Of a stretch of 64,000 nt of DNA, positions 25,231 to 34,867 are shown one piece after another. This DNA is from Escherichia sp. E4742 (GTDB taxonomy: Bacteria > Pseudomonadota > Gammaproteobacteria > Enterobacterales > Enterobacteriaceae). Made by a program: the position numbers and the translations under genes. A model generated the notes under the pieces. The model was given only the letters and a program-made list of their open reading frames with translations, did not search any database and was not told the DNA's origin. Every line of letters starts with the position of its first letter. Within the stretch, counting starts at the first letter, position 1. Location: NCBI RefSeq assembly GCF_005843885.1, contig NZ_CP040443.1:4526001-4590000 (forward strand), written 5' to 3'.

Positions 25231-26031
25231 ATGAATATTAACCCGTTTCCGACGCTTTCAGCGTCAACCATTGATGCTATAAACGTTATCGGTCGATGGC
25301 TGGCGCAGGATGATTTCTCCGGTGAAGCTCCGTATCAGGCCGATTGCGTGATACTTGCAGGCAATGCTGTCATTCCCACTATCGATGCCGCTTGTAAGAT
25401 TGCAAGAGATCAGCAAATTCCTTTACTGATTAGTGGTGGTATAGGTCACTCGACAACTTTTTTGTATAGCGCCATCGCACAGCATCCGCACTACAACACT
25501 ATCCGCACCACTGGCAGGGCAGAAGCGACCATCCTTGCGGATATCGCCCATCAGTTTTGGTATATTCCACATGAAAAAATCTGGATTGAAGATCAGTCAA
25601 CTAACTGTGGAGAAAATGCCCGTTTCAGTATCGCATTATTGAATCAGTTAGCAGAGCGAGTCCATACCACGATTGTCGTCCAGGATCCCACTATGCAACG
25701 CCGAACCATGGCGACGTTCCGTCGTATTACAGGAGATAATCCTGATGCACCTCGCTGGCTAAGTTATCCGGGATTCGTACCACAGTTGGGAAATGATGCA
25801 GGCAGCGTGACGTTTGCTAATCCGCTTACAGGACTATGGCCAGTTGAGCGATATTTGTCCCTACTTACTGGCGAGCTGCCACGCTTGCGCGATGACAGCG
25901 ATGGCTATGGACCGCGCGGACGCGATTTTATCGTTCACGTCGATTTTCCGTCAGAAGTTACGCAGGCATGGCAGCTATTACAGCATGACGCAGTGCTTAT
26001 TGAGGCAATGGAGAGTCGCTCACTGCGCTAA
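25231..26031 (+). CDS. ydcF: DUF218 protein YdcF, S-adenosylmethionine-binding
   Basis: The 266-residue cytoplasmic protein contains a DUF218 domain: DCVILAGNAVIPTIDAACKIAR (~40-60), LLISGGIGHST (~70-80), WIEDQSTNCGENARFS (~129-144) and VVQDPTMQRRTMATFRRI (~158-175). E. coli YdcF has been crystallised and binds S-adenosylmethionine, but its reaction is unknown. It has a very strong Shine-Dalgarno (AAGGAGGG) 5 bases before the ATG. It is followed by aldA on the same strand, 195 bases away with its own promoter features. Confidence 0.92.
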   Translation: MNINPFPTLSASTIDAINVIGRWLAQDDFSGEAPYQADCVILAGNAVIPTIDAACKIARDQQIPLLISGGIGHSTTFLYSAIAQHPHYNTIRTTGRAEATILADIAHQFWYIPHEKIWIEDQSTNCGENARFSIALLNQLAERVHTTIVVQDPTMQRRTMATFRRITGDNPDAPRWLSYPGFVPQLGNDAGSVTFANPLTGLWPVERYLSLLTGELPRLRDDSDGYGPRGRDFIVHVDFPSEVTQAWQLLQHDAVLIEAMESRSLR

Positions 26032-26226
26032 TAATTGCCCGTTTGTGAACAAATGATTGCAAACGGGTAATAATCTGATCTTTTTCTTCCTCTCTTTATT
26101 CCCGTCGTATCTCTTTTTATGAAGCCTTTCACAAAATTGCACATCCACGATGCCTTCTCTGCTGTGATTGATGTTAATTAACATGTGAATTACAAAATAT
26201 AAACATATCAATCGCAGGAGTAGCCC

Positions 26227-27666
26227 ATGTCTGTACCCGTTCAACATCCTATGTATATCGATGGACAATTTGTCACCTGGCGCGGCGACGCATGGATTGA
26301 TGTGGTTAACCCCGCAACAGAGGCAGTGATTTCCCGCATTCCTGATGGTCAGGCTGAAGATGCTCGCAAAGCAATCGATGCAGCAGAGCGTGCACAGCCA
26401 GAATGGGAAGCATTACCCGCGATTGAACGAGCGAACTGGTTACGGAAAATCTCTGCGGGGATCCGCGAACGGGCCAGTGAAATTAGCTCATTGATCGTCG
26501 AGGAAGGTGGCAAAATTCAACAGCTGGCCGAAGTCGAAGTCGCTTTTACTGCTGACTATATTGATTACATGGCGGAATGGGCTCGTCGCTACGAGGGCGA
26601 GATTATTCAAAGTGATCGACCTGGGGAAAACATCCTGCTGTTTAAACGTGCGTTGGGTGTAACGACCGGTATCCTACCGTGGAACTTCCCGTTTTTCCTG
26701 ATCGCTCGCAAAATGGCGCCAGCTCTTCTCACAGGCAATACCATCGTCATCAAACCGAGCGAATTTACGCCAAACAATGCGATCGCATTTGCTAAAATCG
26801 TCGACGAAATTGGCCTACCACGCGGCGTGTTTAACCTTGTGTTAGGACGCGGTGAAACGGTTGGTCAGGAGTTGGCGGGTAATCCAAAAGTCGCTATGGT
26901 CAGCATGACAGGCAGCGTCGCTGCCGGAGAAAAAATCATGGCGACCGCGGCGAAAAATATCACCAAAGTGTGTCTGGAGCTGGGGGGCAAAGCCCCTGCT
27001 ATCGTGATGGATGACGCCGATCTTGAATTGGCCGTCAAAGCCATTGTTGATTCCCGCGTGATAAATACCGGGCAGGTGTGCAACTGTGCGGAACGTGTCT
27101 ATGTGCAGAAAGGTATTTACGATCGCTTTGTTAATCGACTGGGCGAGGCAATGCAGGCAGTTCAATTTGGTAACCCCGCCGAACGTAACGACATTGCGAT
27201 GGGGCCGCTGATTAACGCTGCGGCTCTGGAAAGGGTGGAACAAAAGGTAGCGCGGGCAGTAGAAGAGGGCGCGAGAATCGCGTTGGGTGGTAAGGCTGTA
27301 GAAGGGAAAGGTTATTATTATCCGCCAACGTTGCTTTTGGATGTCCGACAGGAAATGTCCATTATGCACGAAGAAACCTTTGGGCCGGTGCTGCCGGTAG
27401 TCGCTTTTGACACGCTGGAACAGGCTATCTCCATGGCCAACGACAGTGATTATGGCCTGACGTCATCGATATATACCGAGAATCTTAACGTGGCGATGAA
27501 AGCCATCAAAGGACTCAAGTTTGGCGAAACCTACATCAATCGAGAAAACTTCGAAGCTATGCAAGGTTTCCATGCTGGATGGCGTAAGTCGGGTATTGGC
27601 GGCGCAGATGGCAAACATGGTTTGCATGAGTATCTACAGACTCAGGTGGTCTATTTGCAGTCGTAA
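26227..27666 (+). CDS. aldA: Lactaldehyde/glycolaldehyde dehydrogenase
   Basis: The 479-residue NAD-dependent aldehyde dehydrogenase oxidises L-lactaldehyde to lactate (fucose and rhamnose catabolism) and glycolaldehyde to glycolate. The general-base Glu lies in LELGGKAP (~250) and the catalytic Cys in NTGQVCNCAERV (~285). Its upstream gap holds a half CRP-like site (TGTGATTGATG, ~26164) and a perfect palindrome ATGTTAATTAACAT (26170-26183), in keeping with catabolite and ArcA control known for aldA. A good AGGAG site precedes the ATG. Confidence 0.96.
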   Translation: MSVPVQHPMYIDGQFVTWRGDAWIDVVNPATEAVISRIPDGQAEDARKAIDAAERAQPEWEALPAIERANWLRKISAGIRERASEISSLIVEEGGKIQQLAEVEVAFTADYIDYMAEWARRYEGEIIQSDRPGENILLFKRALGVTTGILPWNFPFFLIARKMAPALLTGNTIVIKPSEFTPNNAIAFAKIVDEIGLPRGVFNLVLGRGETVGQELAGNPKVAMVSMTGSVAAGEKIMATAAKNITKVCLELGGKAPAIVMDDADLELAVKAIVDSRVINTGQVCNCAERVYVQKGIYDRFVNRLGEAMQAVQFGNPAERNDIAMGPLINAAALERVEQKVARAVEEGARIALGGKAVEGKGYYYPPTLLLDVRQEMSIMHEETFGPVLPVVAFDTLEQAISMANDSDYGLTSSIYTENLNVAMKAIKGLKFGETYINRENFEAMQGFHAGWRKSGIGGADGKHGLHEYLQTQVVYLQS

Positions 27667-27677
27667 GGTATGAAAGA

Positions 27678-27698
27678 GGCGGAGGTTTTTCCTCCGCC
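27678..27698. terminator. Shared hairpin between convergent aldA and gapC
   Basis: GGCGGAGG and CCTCCGCC form an 8-bp stem around a TTTTT loop. No strong U-run follows, so termination efficiency is uncertain. Confidence 0.55.
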
Positions 27699-27706
27699 AG
27701 TGCTGG

Positions 27707-28708
27707 TCAGAGTTTAGCGAATTTTTCCAGAGTACGAATGAGTTGAGTGACAAAACCATACTCGTTATCGTACCAGGCGACGGTCTTCACCAGTTGTAAA
27801 TCGCCCACTGCGGTGATTTCCGTTTGGGTCGCATCAAACACCGAACCAAAATGGCTGCCAATGATATCGGAAGAGACAATTTCTTCGTCGGTATAACCAA
27901 ATGACTCGTTATTGGTCGTTGCTTTTTTAAGTGCGTTATTCACCTCTTCAGCAGTCACTTTTTTCCCCAGGATAGACACCAGCTCGGTCACTGAACCTGT
28001 TTTCACTGGCACGCGTTGCGCATGGCCTTTAAGTTTGCCGCTAAGTTCCGGGATCACCAGACCAATGGCTTTTGCCGCACCGGTAGTGTGGGGGATGATA
28101 TTTTCCGCCGCCGCCCGCGATGCACGTAAATCTTTACCACGCGGACCATCCACCAGAGACTGGGTGCCGGTATAGGCATGGATCGTTGTCATTGTGCCAA
28201 CTTCTATCCCAAAACTGTCATGCAATGCTTTGGCCATAGGCGCAAGACAGTTGGTTGTGCAGGACGCCACAGAAATAATGGTGTCGTTGCCATCCAGAGT
28301 TCCATCATTGACGTTATAAACGATGGTTTTCATTTCTCCTGCCGGGGCGGAAATCAACACCTTCTTCGCGCCAGCGTCCAGGTGCGCATGGGATTTTTCT
28401 GCGGAAGTATAAAAACCGGTACATTCAATGACAATTTCAGCCCCTTTTACTTTCCAGGGGATATTTTTCGCGTCTTTTTCGGCGTAAACCGCAATACTTT
28501 TTCCATCAACAATAAGTGAATCCTCTGTGAAATCGACGCTCCAGGGGAAAGGACCGTAGTTTGAATCGTGCTTTAGTAGGTAGGCGAGAATTTTTGGGGA
28601 AGTGAGATCATTAATAGCGACGACGTCTATGTTGCTTTTGACTTCAAGTAATCGACGCAACACCAGTCGACCGATACGACCAAAACCGTTAATACCAACT
28701 TTGCTCAT
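27707..28708 (-). CDS. gapC: Intact glyceraldehyde-3-phosphate dehydrogenase C
   Basis: The 333-residue phosphorylating GAPDH has the NAD motif NGFGRIGRLVLRR (~7-19), the catalytic Cys in SVASCTTNCLAP (~150), the conserved His downstream and the C-terminal WYDNEYGFV. The frame is uninterrupted over the usual family length. In K-12 gapC is a broken pseudogene, so this copy may be a working second GAPDH besides gapA. It has its own AGAAAAC-type ribosome site and a promoter region shared with divergent cybB. Its closest relatives are Gram-positive-like GapC proteins. Confidence 0.93.
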   Translation of the reverse strand: MSKVGINGFGRIGRLVLRRLLEVKSNIDVVAINDLTSPKILAYLLKHDSNYGPFPWSVDFTEDSLIVDGKSIAVYAEKDAKNIPWKVKGAEIVIECTGFYTSAEKSHAHLDAGAKKVLISAPAGEMKTIVYNVNDGTLDGNDTIISVASCTTNCLAPMAKALHDSFGIEVGTMTTIHAYTGTQSLVDGPRGKDLRASRAAAENIIPHTTGAAKAIGLVIPELSGKLKGHAQRVPVKTGSVTELVSILGKKVTAEEVNNALKKATTNNESFGYTDEEIVSSDIIGSHFGSVFDATQTEITAVGDLQLVKTVAWYDNEYGFVTQLIRTLEKFAKL

Positions 28709-28896
28709 GGTTTTCTCCAGTCAAGAACTTGTGGGTAAAAATTAGTCCTTTCCAGGCTTAGACCAGGATGACAGGATGGGCAATCTACATTTTTGCCATG
28801 AAACGTAACGTACTGAAAACGGGTGAACAATATTTAATGAAATTTTAAGAAAAGCTCGTTATGTTAACGGCAAATTGTGTTAAAGCAGGAAATGTT

Positions 28897-29427
28897 ATGG
28901 AAATTAGATACTCAAGGTTACAAATTGGCATCCACTGGCTGGTCTTTTTGCTGGTTATTGCAGCCTATTGTGCAATGGAGTTTCGTGGTTTTTTCCCGCG
29001 TAGCGATCGTCCGGTGATCAACATGATCCACGTTTCATGTGGCATCTCAATTCTCGTGCTGATGGTGCTTCGTCTGTTACTCAGATTGAAATACCCAACG
29101 CCGCCCATTGTACCGAAACCCAGGCCCATGATGACGGGACTCGCTCATTTGGGACATTTGGTGATCTATCTCCTGTTTATTGTATTGCCAGTGATTGGTT
29201 TGGTGATGATGTATAACCGGGGTAATCCGTGGTTTGCGTTTGGTCTGACGATGCCTTACGCGTCAGAGGCCAATTTTGACCTGGTGGATAGATTAAAGTG
29301 GTGGCATGAAACGTTGGCCAATCTGGGATATTTCGTTATCGGGCTTCATGCGGCTGCAGCTCTGGCGCACCACTATCTATGGAAAGACAACACGCTTTTG
29401 CGCATGATGCCGCGTAAGCGCTCCTGA
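28897..29427 (+). CDS. cybB: Superoxide oxidase / cytochrome b561
   Basis: This 176-residue inner-membrane dihaem cytochrome (also SodB-like, CybB) oxidises superoxide at the periplasmic side and passes electrons to ubiquinone. Four transmembrane helices are visible (~12-30, 45-65, 90-110, 145-165), with haem-ligand histidines in IHWLVF, MIHVSCGI, WHETLANLGYFVIGLH and AAALAHHY. ATG 28897, after AAGCAGGA, gives the usual length; an in-frame ATG 12 codons upstream is less likely. rydC lies just beyond the 3' end on the other strand. Confidence 0.94.
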   Translation: MEIRYSRLQIGIHWLVFLLVIAAYCAMEFRGFFPRSDRPVINMIHVSCGISILVLMVLRLLLRLKYPTPPIVPKPRPMMTGLAHLGHLVIYLLFIVLPVIGLVMMYNRGNPWFAFGLTMPYASEANFDLVDRLKWWHETLANLGYFVIGLHAAAALAHHYLWKDNTLLRMMPRKRS

Positions 29428-29436
29428 GGGTATTAG

Positions 29437-29500
29437 AAGAAAGCGCCTGTACTAAACCAGACCCGTGGTACAGGCGAAGAATACGGGCCTACATCGGAAG
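29437..29500 (-). ncRNA. rydC: RydC small regulatory RNA
   Basis: This 64-nt gene sits between cybB and ydcA on the minus strand, the RydC locus. It keeps the 5' seed (CTTCCGATGTAG), the long stem CGCCTGTAC with GTACAGGCG, and the pseudoknot pair in the 5' region and ACGGGTC. RydC with Hfq activates cfa mRNA and represses others such as yejABEF. Compared with K-12 as I recall it, one pseudoknot base changes from A to G, turning an A-U pair into a G-U wobble. A short T-rich 3' end follows. Confidence 0.9.
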
Positions 29501-29699
29501 CGCCTATTATATTTATTTGTATGACAAATAAAACCATAATCCGAGTTTATATGTTCAACGGGTTGATATTTAATCAACATATCTACTGTTAAGATTGAAA
29601 TTCAATTTCCCCAATCCTTGATCTCCCTAAGTGAAATAAAGACCGCGCAGCGTATAACTTTTATACCGAACATAAGATTCGGCAAGCCATGGAGGTTGT

Positions 29700-29873
29700 A
29701 TGAAAAAGTTGCTCTTTATTTTACTGATGGGATTACTGATGTCTTTTTATGTTGATGCCGGGCGAAAACCCTGTGCTGGTGCCAAAGGGGGGATCTCTCA
29801 CTGTACTGCTGGCGGCAAATTTGTCTGTAATGATGGTTCTATCAGCGCATCGAAAAAAACATGCACTAACTAA
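29700..29873 (+). CDS. ydcA: Small secreted Cys-rich protein YdcA
   Basis: The 57-residue product starts with a signal peptide (MKKLLFILLMGLLMSFYVDA) and leaves a ~37-residue mature peptide with four cysteines (KPCAGAKGG, SHCTAGGKF, VCNDGS, KTCTN). Paired disulfides in the periplasm are likely. The GGAGG ribosome site is 4-5 bases ahead of the ATG. Function unknown. It is followed by the minus-strand hokB locus. Confidence 0.87.
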   Translation: MKKLLFILLMGLLMSFYVDAGRKPCAGAKGGISHCTAGGKFVCNDGSISASKKTCTN

Positions 29874-29939
29874 ACAGGGGCGCCATGAGAAAATGAACTC
29901 GTCAACCAGATGCGCGGGGAATGCTCCCCGCGCAGGCCC

Positions 29940-30147
<208 letters not shown>

Positions 30148-30422
30148 TCGTTGGCCTCGGTTGATAGAAATATCGGTCGGGGCCTTCGTCTTTCTGATTC
30201 CCGGTAAGCCTGAAACCAGAAAGTCTCAGGCGCCCGCAAACATCCTATGTAATTACCCTTACCAGCGAAATAATCACTTCACGAAATTGCGTGGCATTTT
30301 CCAGAATTTTTCGTAATACGCCTTACAAGGTATAACTACTCGTAAGTCTCTTCATTCCGATGGTAATAATCTCTCATCACAAAAATTGTTGTAAAAATGT
30401 GATATGAACAGGTTTTTGCCAG

Positions 30423-30449
30423 TAAGCAATTACCATCGATTGCCGATGA
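30423..30449 (+). promoter_or_regulatory. Sigma-28 (FliA) promoter of trg
   Basis: TAAG (30423-30426), 15 bases, then GCCGATGA (30442-30449) closely matches the flagellar consensus TAAA-N15-GCCGATAA. It lies 40 bases upstream of the trg start. The rest of the gap 30196-30422 shows no gene; a TGTGATATG segment at ~30400 is half of a CRP-like site. Confidence 0.75.
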
Positions 30450-30488
30450 CTCTCTATCGGGAGTAAACCAGGAAGAGAGACAACGGTC

Positions 30489-32129
30489 ATGAATACAACA
30501 TCCTCACACCGCTTAGGCTTTTTACATCACATCAGGCTGGTTCCATTATTTGCCTGCATTCTTGGCGGCATCCTGTTTCTGTTTGCCTTGAGTTCATCCC
30601 TGGCGGGGTATTTTCTCTGGCAGGCAGACCGCGATCAGCGCGATGTCAGCGGCGAGATCCAGATACGCACGGGTTTAGCAAACAGCTCTGATTTATTGCG
30701 TTCAGCCCGGATCAATATGATTCAGGCCGGGGCAGCAAGTCGTATCGCTGAAATGGAAGAGATGAAGCGAAATATTGCGCAAGCGGAATTGCAAATAAAG
30801 CAATCGCAACAAGGCTTTAACGTTTACCGTACTCGTCTGGTGAAAACGCCCGCTGACGATGCGCTGGACGGAGAATTAAATCAGCGTTTCCAGGCTTATA
30901 TTTCCGGTCTGCAACCCATGTTGAAATATGCCAAAAATGGCATGTTTGAAGCCATTATCAATCATGAAAGTGAGCAGATCAGAACGCTTGATAATGCCTA
31001 TAACCAGCAGTTAAGCAAAGCCATTGAAATACGTAGCGCCAGAGCTAACCAGCTAGCGGAACAGGCGCATCAGCGTACTCGTCTGGGAGGGATGTTTATG
31101 ATTGGCGCATTTATACTTGCGCTGGTTATGACGCTGATAACCTTTATGGTGTTACGCCGGATTGTCATTCGTCCTCTGCAACATGCCGCCCAACGGATTG
31201 AAAAAATAGCCAGTGGCGATCTGACTTTGGTGGACGAATCCACTGGCCGTAGTGAAATTGGCCGCTTAAGTCTCCATCTACAGCAAATGCAGCATTCGCT
31301 GGCGCTGACGGTGGGAACGGTGCGCCAGGGGGCAGAAGAGATCTATCGTGGCACCAGTGAGATTTCTGCCGGTAATACTGACCTTTCCTCACGCACCGAA
31401 GAACAAGCGGCAGCGATTGAACAAACCGCCGCCAGCATGGAGCAACTCACCGCAACAGTGAAGCAAAATTCTGATAACGCACATCATGCCAGCAAACTGG
31501 CGCAAGAGGCCTCAAGTAAAGCCGGTGATGGCGGACAAACAGTTTCCGGTGTAGTGCGGACAATGGGTAATATCTCCAGTAGCTCGAAGAAAATTTCTGA
31601 AATCACGGCTGTTATCAACAGTATTGCCTTCCAGACCAATATCCTGGCGCTCAATGCCGCCGTTGAGGCCGCACGAGCCGGTGAACAAGGACGCGGATTT
31701 GCCGTTGTCGCCAGCGAAGTGCGTACACTTGCAAGCCGCAGCGCCCAGGCGGCGAAAGAGATTGAAGGCTTGATCAGTGAGTCCGTCAGGTTAATTGGCC
31801 AGGGGGCCGATGAAGTGGCAACGGCAGGGAAAACCATGAGCGCTATTGTTGATGCCGTAGCGAGTGTCACACATATCATGCAAGAAATAGCCGCCGCTTC
31901 AGATGAACAAAGCAGAGGTATCACACAAGTTAGCCAGGCGATTTCTGAAATGGATAAAGTGACGCAACAGAACGCTTCTCTGGTGGAAGAGGCTTCAGCT
32001 GCGGCGGTATCTCTTGAAGAGCAGGCGGCGCGGTTAACTGAAGCCGTGGATGTGTTCCGTCTGAAGAAACAACCAGTTCAGGCGGCTCAACAAGGAACAG
32101 GGAGTTCAGTGAGTTTGGCAACGGTGTGA
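30489..32129 (+). CDS. trg: Methyl-accepting chemotaxis protein Trg (ribose/galactose sensor)
   Basis: The 546-residue chemoreceptor senses ribose and galactose through periplasmic binding proteins. It has an N-terminal transmembrane helix (~17-42), periplasmic ligand domain (~43-196), TM2 (~200-220), HAMP (LRRIVIRPLQHAAQRIEKIASGDL) and the signalling tip (EQGRGFAVVASEVRTLASRSAQAAKEI). It lacks the C-terminal NWETF pentapeptide that recruits CheR/CheB, as expected for a low-abundance receptor. It belongs to the flagellar class III genes (sigma-28 promoter). A terminator is shared with convergent ydcI. Confidence 0.97.
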   Translation: MNTTSSHRLGFLHHIRLVPLFACILGGILFLFALSSSLAGYFLWQADRDQRDVSGEIQIRTGLANSSDLLRSARINMIQAGAASRIAEMEEMKRNIAQAELQIKQSQQGFNVYRTRLVKTPADDALDGELNQRFQAYISGLQPMLKYAKNGMFEAIINHESEQIRTLDNAYNQQLSKAIEIRSARANQLAEQAHQRTRLGGMFMIGAFILALVMTLITFMVLRRIVIRPLQHAAQRIEKIASGDLTLVDESTGRSEIGRLSLHLQQMQHSLALTVGTVRQGAEEIYRGTSEISAGNTDLSSRTEEQAAAIEQTAASMEQLTATVKQNSDNAHHASKLAQEASSKAGDGGQTVSGVVRTMGNISSSSKKISEITAVINSIAFQTNILALNAAVEAARAGEQGRGFAVVASEVRTLASRSAQAAKEIEGLISESVRLIGQGADEVATAGKTMSAIVDAVASVTHIMQEIAAASDEQSRGITQVSQAISEMDKVTQQNASLVEEASAAAVSLEEQAARLTEAVDVFRLKKQPVQAAQQGTGSSVSLATV

Positions 32130-32134
32130 TAAAA

Positions 32135-32154
32135 AAGGGATCGTAAGATCCCTT
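32135..32154. terminator. Shared trg/ydcI terminator
   Basis: AAGGGATC and GATCCCTT form an 8-bp stem with a GTAA loop, with A-run before and T-run after, so it can work on both strands. Confidence 0.85.
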
Positions 32155-32159
32155 ACTTT

Positions 32160-33083
32160 TCAGAACGGCATTGATTTTCGAATGGCGTTAATCATCAACT
32201 GACAACCGGAAGAGAGTGTTGCATCTACGCGGGTCAGTATTCCAATAGGTTCGCCTGCTCCATGCCCCGGAACAGGCAGGGCCACCAGCGTGGCATGACG
32301 CAGGTCGTCTTTCACAGCGCCAGAAGGAACAAACCACACATAGTCGTATTCAACCGTAAGCTGACGTGAAAGTGATGCAGACAACGTTTCAATACAGCCT
32401 GAAGGAATTTTACATCCCTGGCTTTTTACTAATGCCTCTGAATGCTGCCGTGGCGCGGTACCTTCTGGTGATACGACAACAGGCCATTCCAGTACCCGAC
32501 TTAACGTTACGTTCTCCTGAAGCAGGGGGTGATTAGGCCTAACAACTAACTTAAGTGATTCGAGAAACAGCAGCTCGTAATTAAGTCCGGTCATCAGTTC
32601 AGGATCTGACATCCGACCAACACCAATATCGATTTCCCCTGTTTTTAATCCCGCCAGGATCATCGTGTTACTCATGGTGGCAACTTGCAGTGTGGTTTCT
32701 TTTTGTTGCTGATGAAACTGACCTATAACCGAAGGTAATATCCCTAGTGCCGCGGTAGGTAGCGCGCCCACTCTGACGATATCATTGTTAAGGCCTTCTT
32801 TACGATTAAGTGATTGTCCAGCGGTGTTGATGGCGTCAAGAACTCTGACTGCGTGAGTTAAAAATTGCTCGCCAGGTAAGGTGAGCTGCGCGCCTTGACG
32901 TCCTCGGTCGAACAGGCGAGCCCCCGTCAATTGCTCCAGCTCATTCAATGTCTTAGAGAGTGCCGGTTGACTCAGATTAAGGGTTTCAGCCGCGCGCCCC
33001 AGAGTTCCTTGTTGTGCGACAGCTACGAATGTATGAAGGTGGCGCAAACGGATGCGCTGACTAAACAGACTATTTTTTTCCAT
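32160..33083 (-). CDS. ydcI: LysR-type transcriptional regulator YdcI
   Basis: The 307-residue regulator has an N-terminal winged helix-turn-helix (RLRHLHTFVAVAQQGTLGRAAETLNLSQPALSKTLNELEQLTGARLF, ~12-58) and a LysR substrate-binding domain. YdcI affects pH homeostasis and stress responses in Salmonella and E. coli. I chose ATG 33083 (MEKNSLF...); an in-frame extension of 23 codons has no family similarity. It lies divergent from ydcJ; the ~215-base gap should hold both promoters. Confidence 0.93.
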   Translation of the reverse strand: MEKNSLFSQRIRLRHLHTFVAVAQQGTLGRAAETLNLSQPALSKTLNELEQLTGARLFDRGRQGAQLTLPGEQFLTHAVRVLDAINTAGQSLNRKEGLNNDIVRVGALPTAALGILPSVIGQFHQQQKETTLQVATMSNTMILAGLKTGEIDIGVGRMSDPELMTGLNYELLFLESLKLVVRPNHPLLQENVTLSRVLEWPVVVSPEGTAPRQHSEALVKSQGCKIPSGCIETLSASLSRQLTVEYDYVWFVPSGAVKDDLRHATLVALPVPGHGAGEPIGILTRVDATLSSGCQLMINAIRKSMPF

Positions 33084-33299
33084 AAGCGATGTTAAAAACG
33101 AAGCGGTGCCGCTGACAAGTGATGTTGTTTGATTATGATAACTTGATTGCAAAATATTATTAACATTTAAAGTAATTATGTTACATCAAGATCGATAATA
33201 TTGATGATTTCGCGGCGAGATCACAGTTTGTAAATTCTTCCCACCAGAGTGAATGCGGTTACCTACACTCGAGATAATTGACCACTGGGGGTAGGCATT

Positions 33300-34643
33300 A
33301 TGGCGAACAGCATCACAGCGGATGAGATTCGGGAACAGTTTTCGCAGGCAATGTCAGCCATGTATCAACAAGAAGTTCCACAGTACGGTACATTGCTGGA
33401 ACTGGTCGCTGACGTGAATCTGGCTGTGCTGGAAAATAATCCCCAACTGCATGAAAAAATGGTGAATGCGGATGAACTGGCGAGGCTTAACGTTGAACGT
33501 CATGGGGCGATACGTGTAGGAACCGCGCAGGAACTTGCCACATTAAGGCGGATATTCGCCATTATGGGAATGTATCCGGTGAGTTATTACGATCTCTCGC
33601 AGGCTGGCGTGCCGGTACATTCTACGGCATTTCGGCCCATCGATGATGCCTCGCTTGCGCGTAATCCTTTCCGCGTTTTTACCTCATTGCTCCGCCTTGA
33701 GCTTATCGAAAACAAAACATTGCGCCAAAAGGCGGCGGAGATTTTACGCCAGCGCGATATCTTTACCCCACGTTGTCGGCAACTGTTAGATGAATATGAT
33801 CGGGAGGGCGGTTTTAGCGAAGCGCAAGCGCGGGAGTTTGTGCGGGAAGCCCTGGAGACATTCCGTTGGCATCAGTCAGCAACGGTAGATGAAGAAACCT
33901 ATCACGCGTTGCATAACGAGCATCGGCTGATCGCTGATGTAGTCTGTTTTCCGGGCTGTCATATCAATCACCTGACGCCACGCACGCTGGACATTGATCG
34001 GGTGCAGTCGATGATGCCCGAATGCGGTATCGAACCAAAAATTCTCATCGAAGGGCCGCCGCGCCGCGAGGTGCCTATTTTATTGCGACAGACTAGCTTT
34101 AAGGCACTGGAAGAAACGGTTCTGTTTGTGGGGCAACAGCAGGGGAGGCATACCGCGCGATTTGGTGAGATAGAGCAGCGCGGAGTGGCGTTAACGCCGA
34201 AAGGGCGGCGACTGTATGATGAACTTCTGCGTAATGCCGGAACTGGACAGGATAATCTCACTCATCAACTGCATTTGCAGGAAACCTTTCGCGCTTTCCC
34301 GGACAGCGAATTTTTGATGCGTCAGCAAGGGCTGGCATGGTTCCGTTATCGACTGACACCATCGGGTGAAGCGCATCGTCAGGTGATACATCCTGGGGAC
34401 GATCCGCAACCTTTGATCGAACGTGGCTGGGTTGTCGCACAACCTATTACCTATGAGGATTTTTTGCCGGTGAGTGCGGCGGGGATCTTCCAGTCCAATC
34501 TCGGTAACGAAACGCAGACGCGCAGTCATGGTAATGCCAGTCGTGAGGCATTCGAACAGGCGCTGGGATGCCAGGTTTTTGATGAATTTCAGTTATACAA
34601 GGAAGCGGAAGAACGCAGTAAACGCCGCTGTGGATTGCTTTAA
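33300..34643 (+). CDS. ydcJ: 2-oxoadipate dioxygenase/decarboxylase-like protein YdcJ
   Basis: The 447-residue protein belongs to DUF1338 (HglS family), an Fe(II) vicinal-oxygen-chelate-type enzyme group; HglS converts 2-oxoadipate to 2-hydroxyglutarate in lysine breakdown. Candidate metal ligands are His residues in the VPVHSTAFRPID (~105) and FPGCHINHLTPRTLD (~218-232) segments and a Glu further on. The E. coli substrate is not established. The start follows GGGGGTAGGC. It sits alone, between divergent ydcI and opgD. Confidence 0.88.
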   Translation: MANSITADEIREQFSQAMSAMYQQEVPQYGTLLELVADVNLAVLENNPQLHEKMVNADELARLNVERHGAIRVGTAQELATLRRIFAIMGMYPVSYYDLSQAGVPVHSTAFRPIDDASLARNPFRVFTSLLRLELIENKTLRQKAAEILRQRDIFTPRCRQLLDEYDREGGFSEAQAREFVREALETFRWHQSATVDEETYHALHNEHRLIADVVCFPGCHINHLTPRTLDIDRVQSMMPECGIEPKILIEGPPRREVPILLRQTSFKALEETVLFVGQQQGRHTARFGEIEQRGVALTPKGRRLYDELLRNAGTGQDNLTHQLHLQETFRAFPDSEFLMRQQGLAWFRYRLTPSGEAHRQVIHPGDDPQPLIERGWVVAQPITYEDFLPVSAAGIFQSNLGNETQTRSHGNASREAFEQALGCQVFDEFQLYKEAEERSKRRCGLL

Positions 34644-34867
34644 AATCGGACCATCCTGCTTTGCAAAAATTTGCCTGATTTTACAAACGAATCAGGCTCA
34701 TCCCATCGACAGAAAAAAATTGCCGATTTATGCATATTCTCTGAGTTCAACAATTGGATTATTAATAAATATTGTCTAGAGTGAGCGGTCATTAATAAGC
34801 ATTTTCTTGCCGCTGAATACGACCAGCGCGGGACCATTCACTACACCAGAAGGACTCACTTTCAGGT

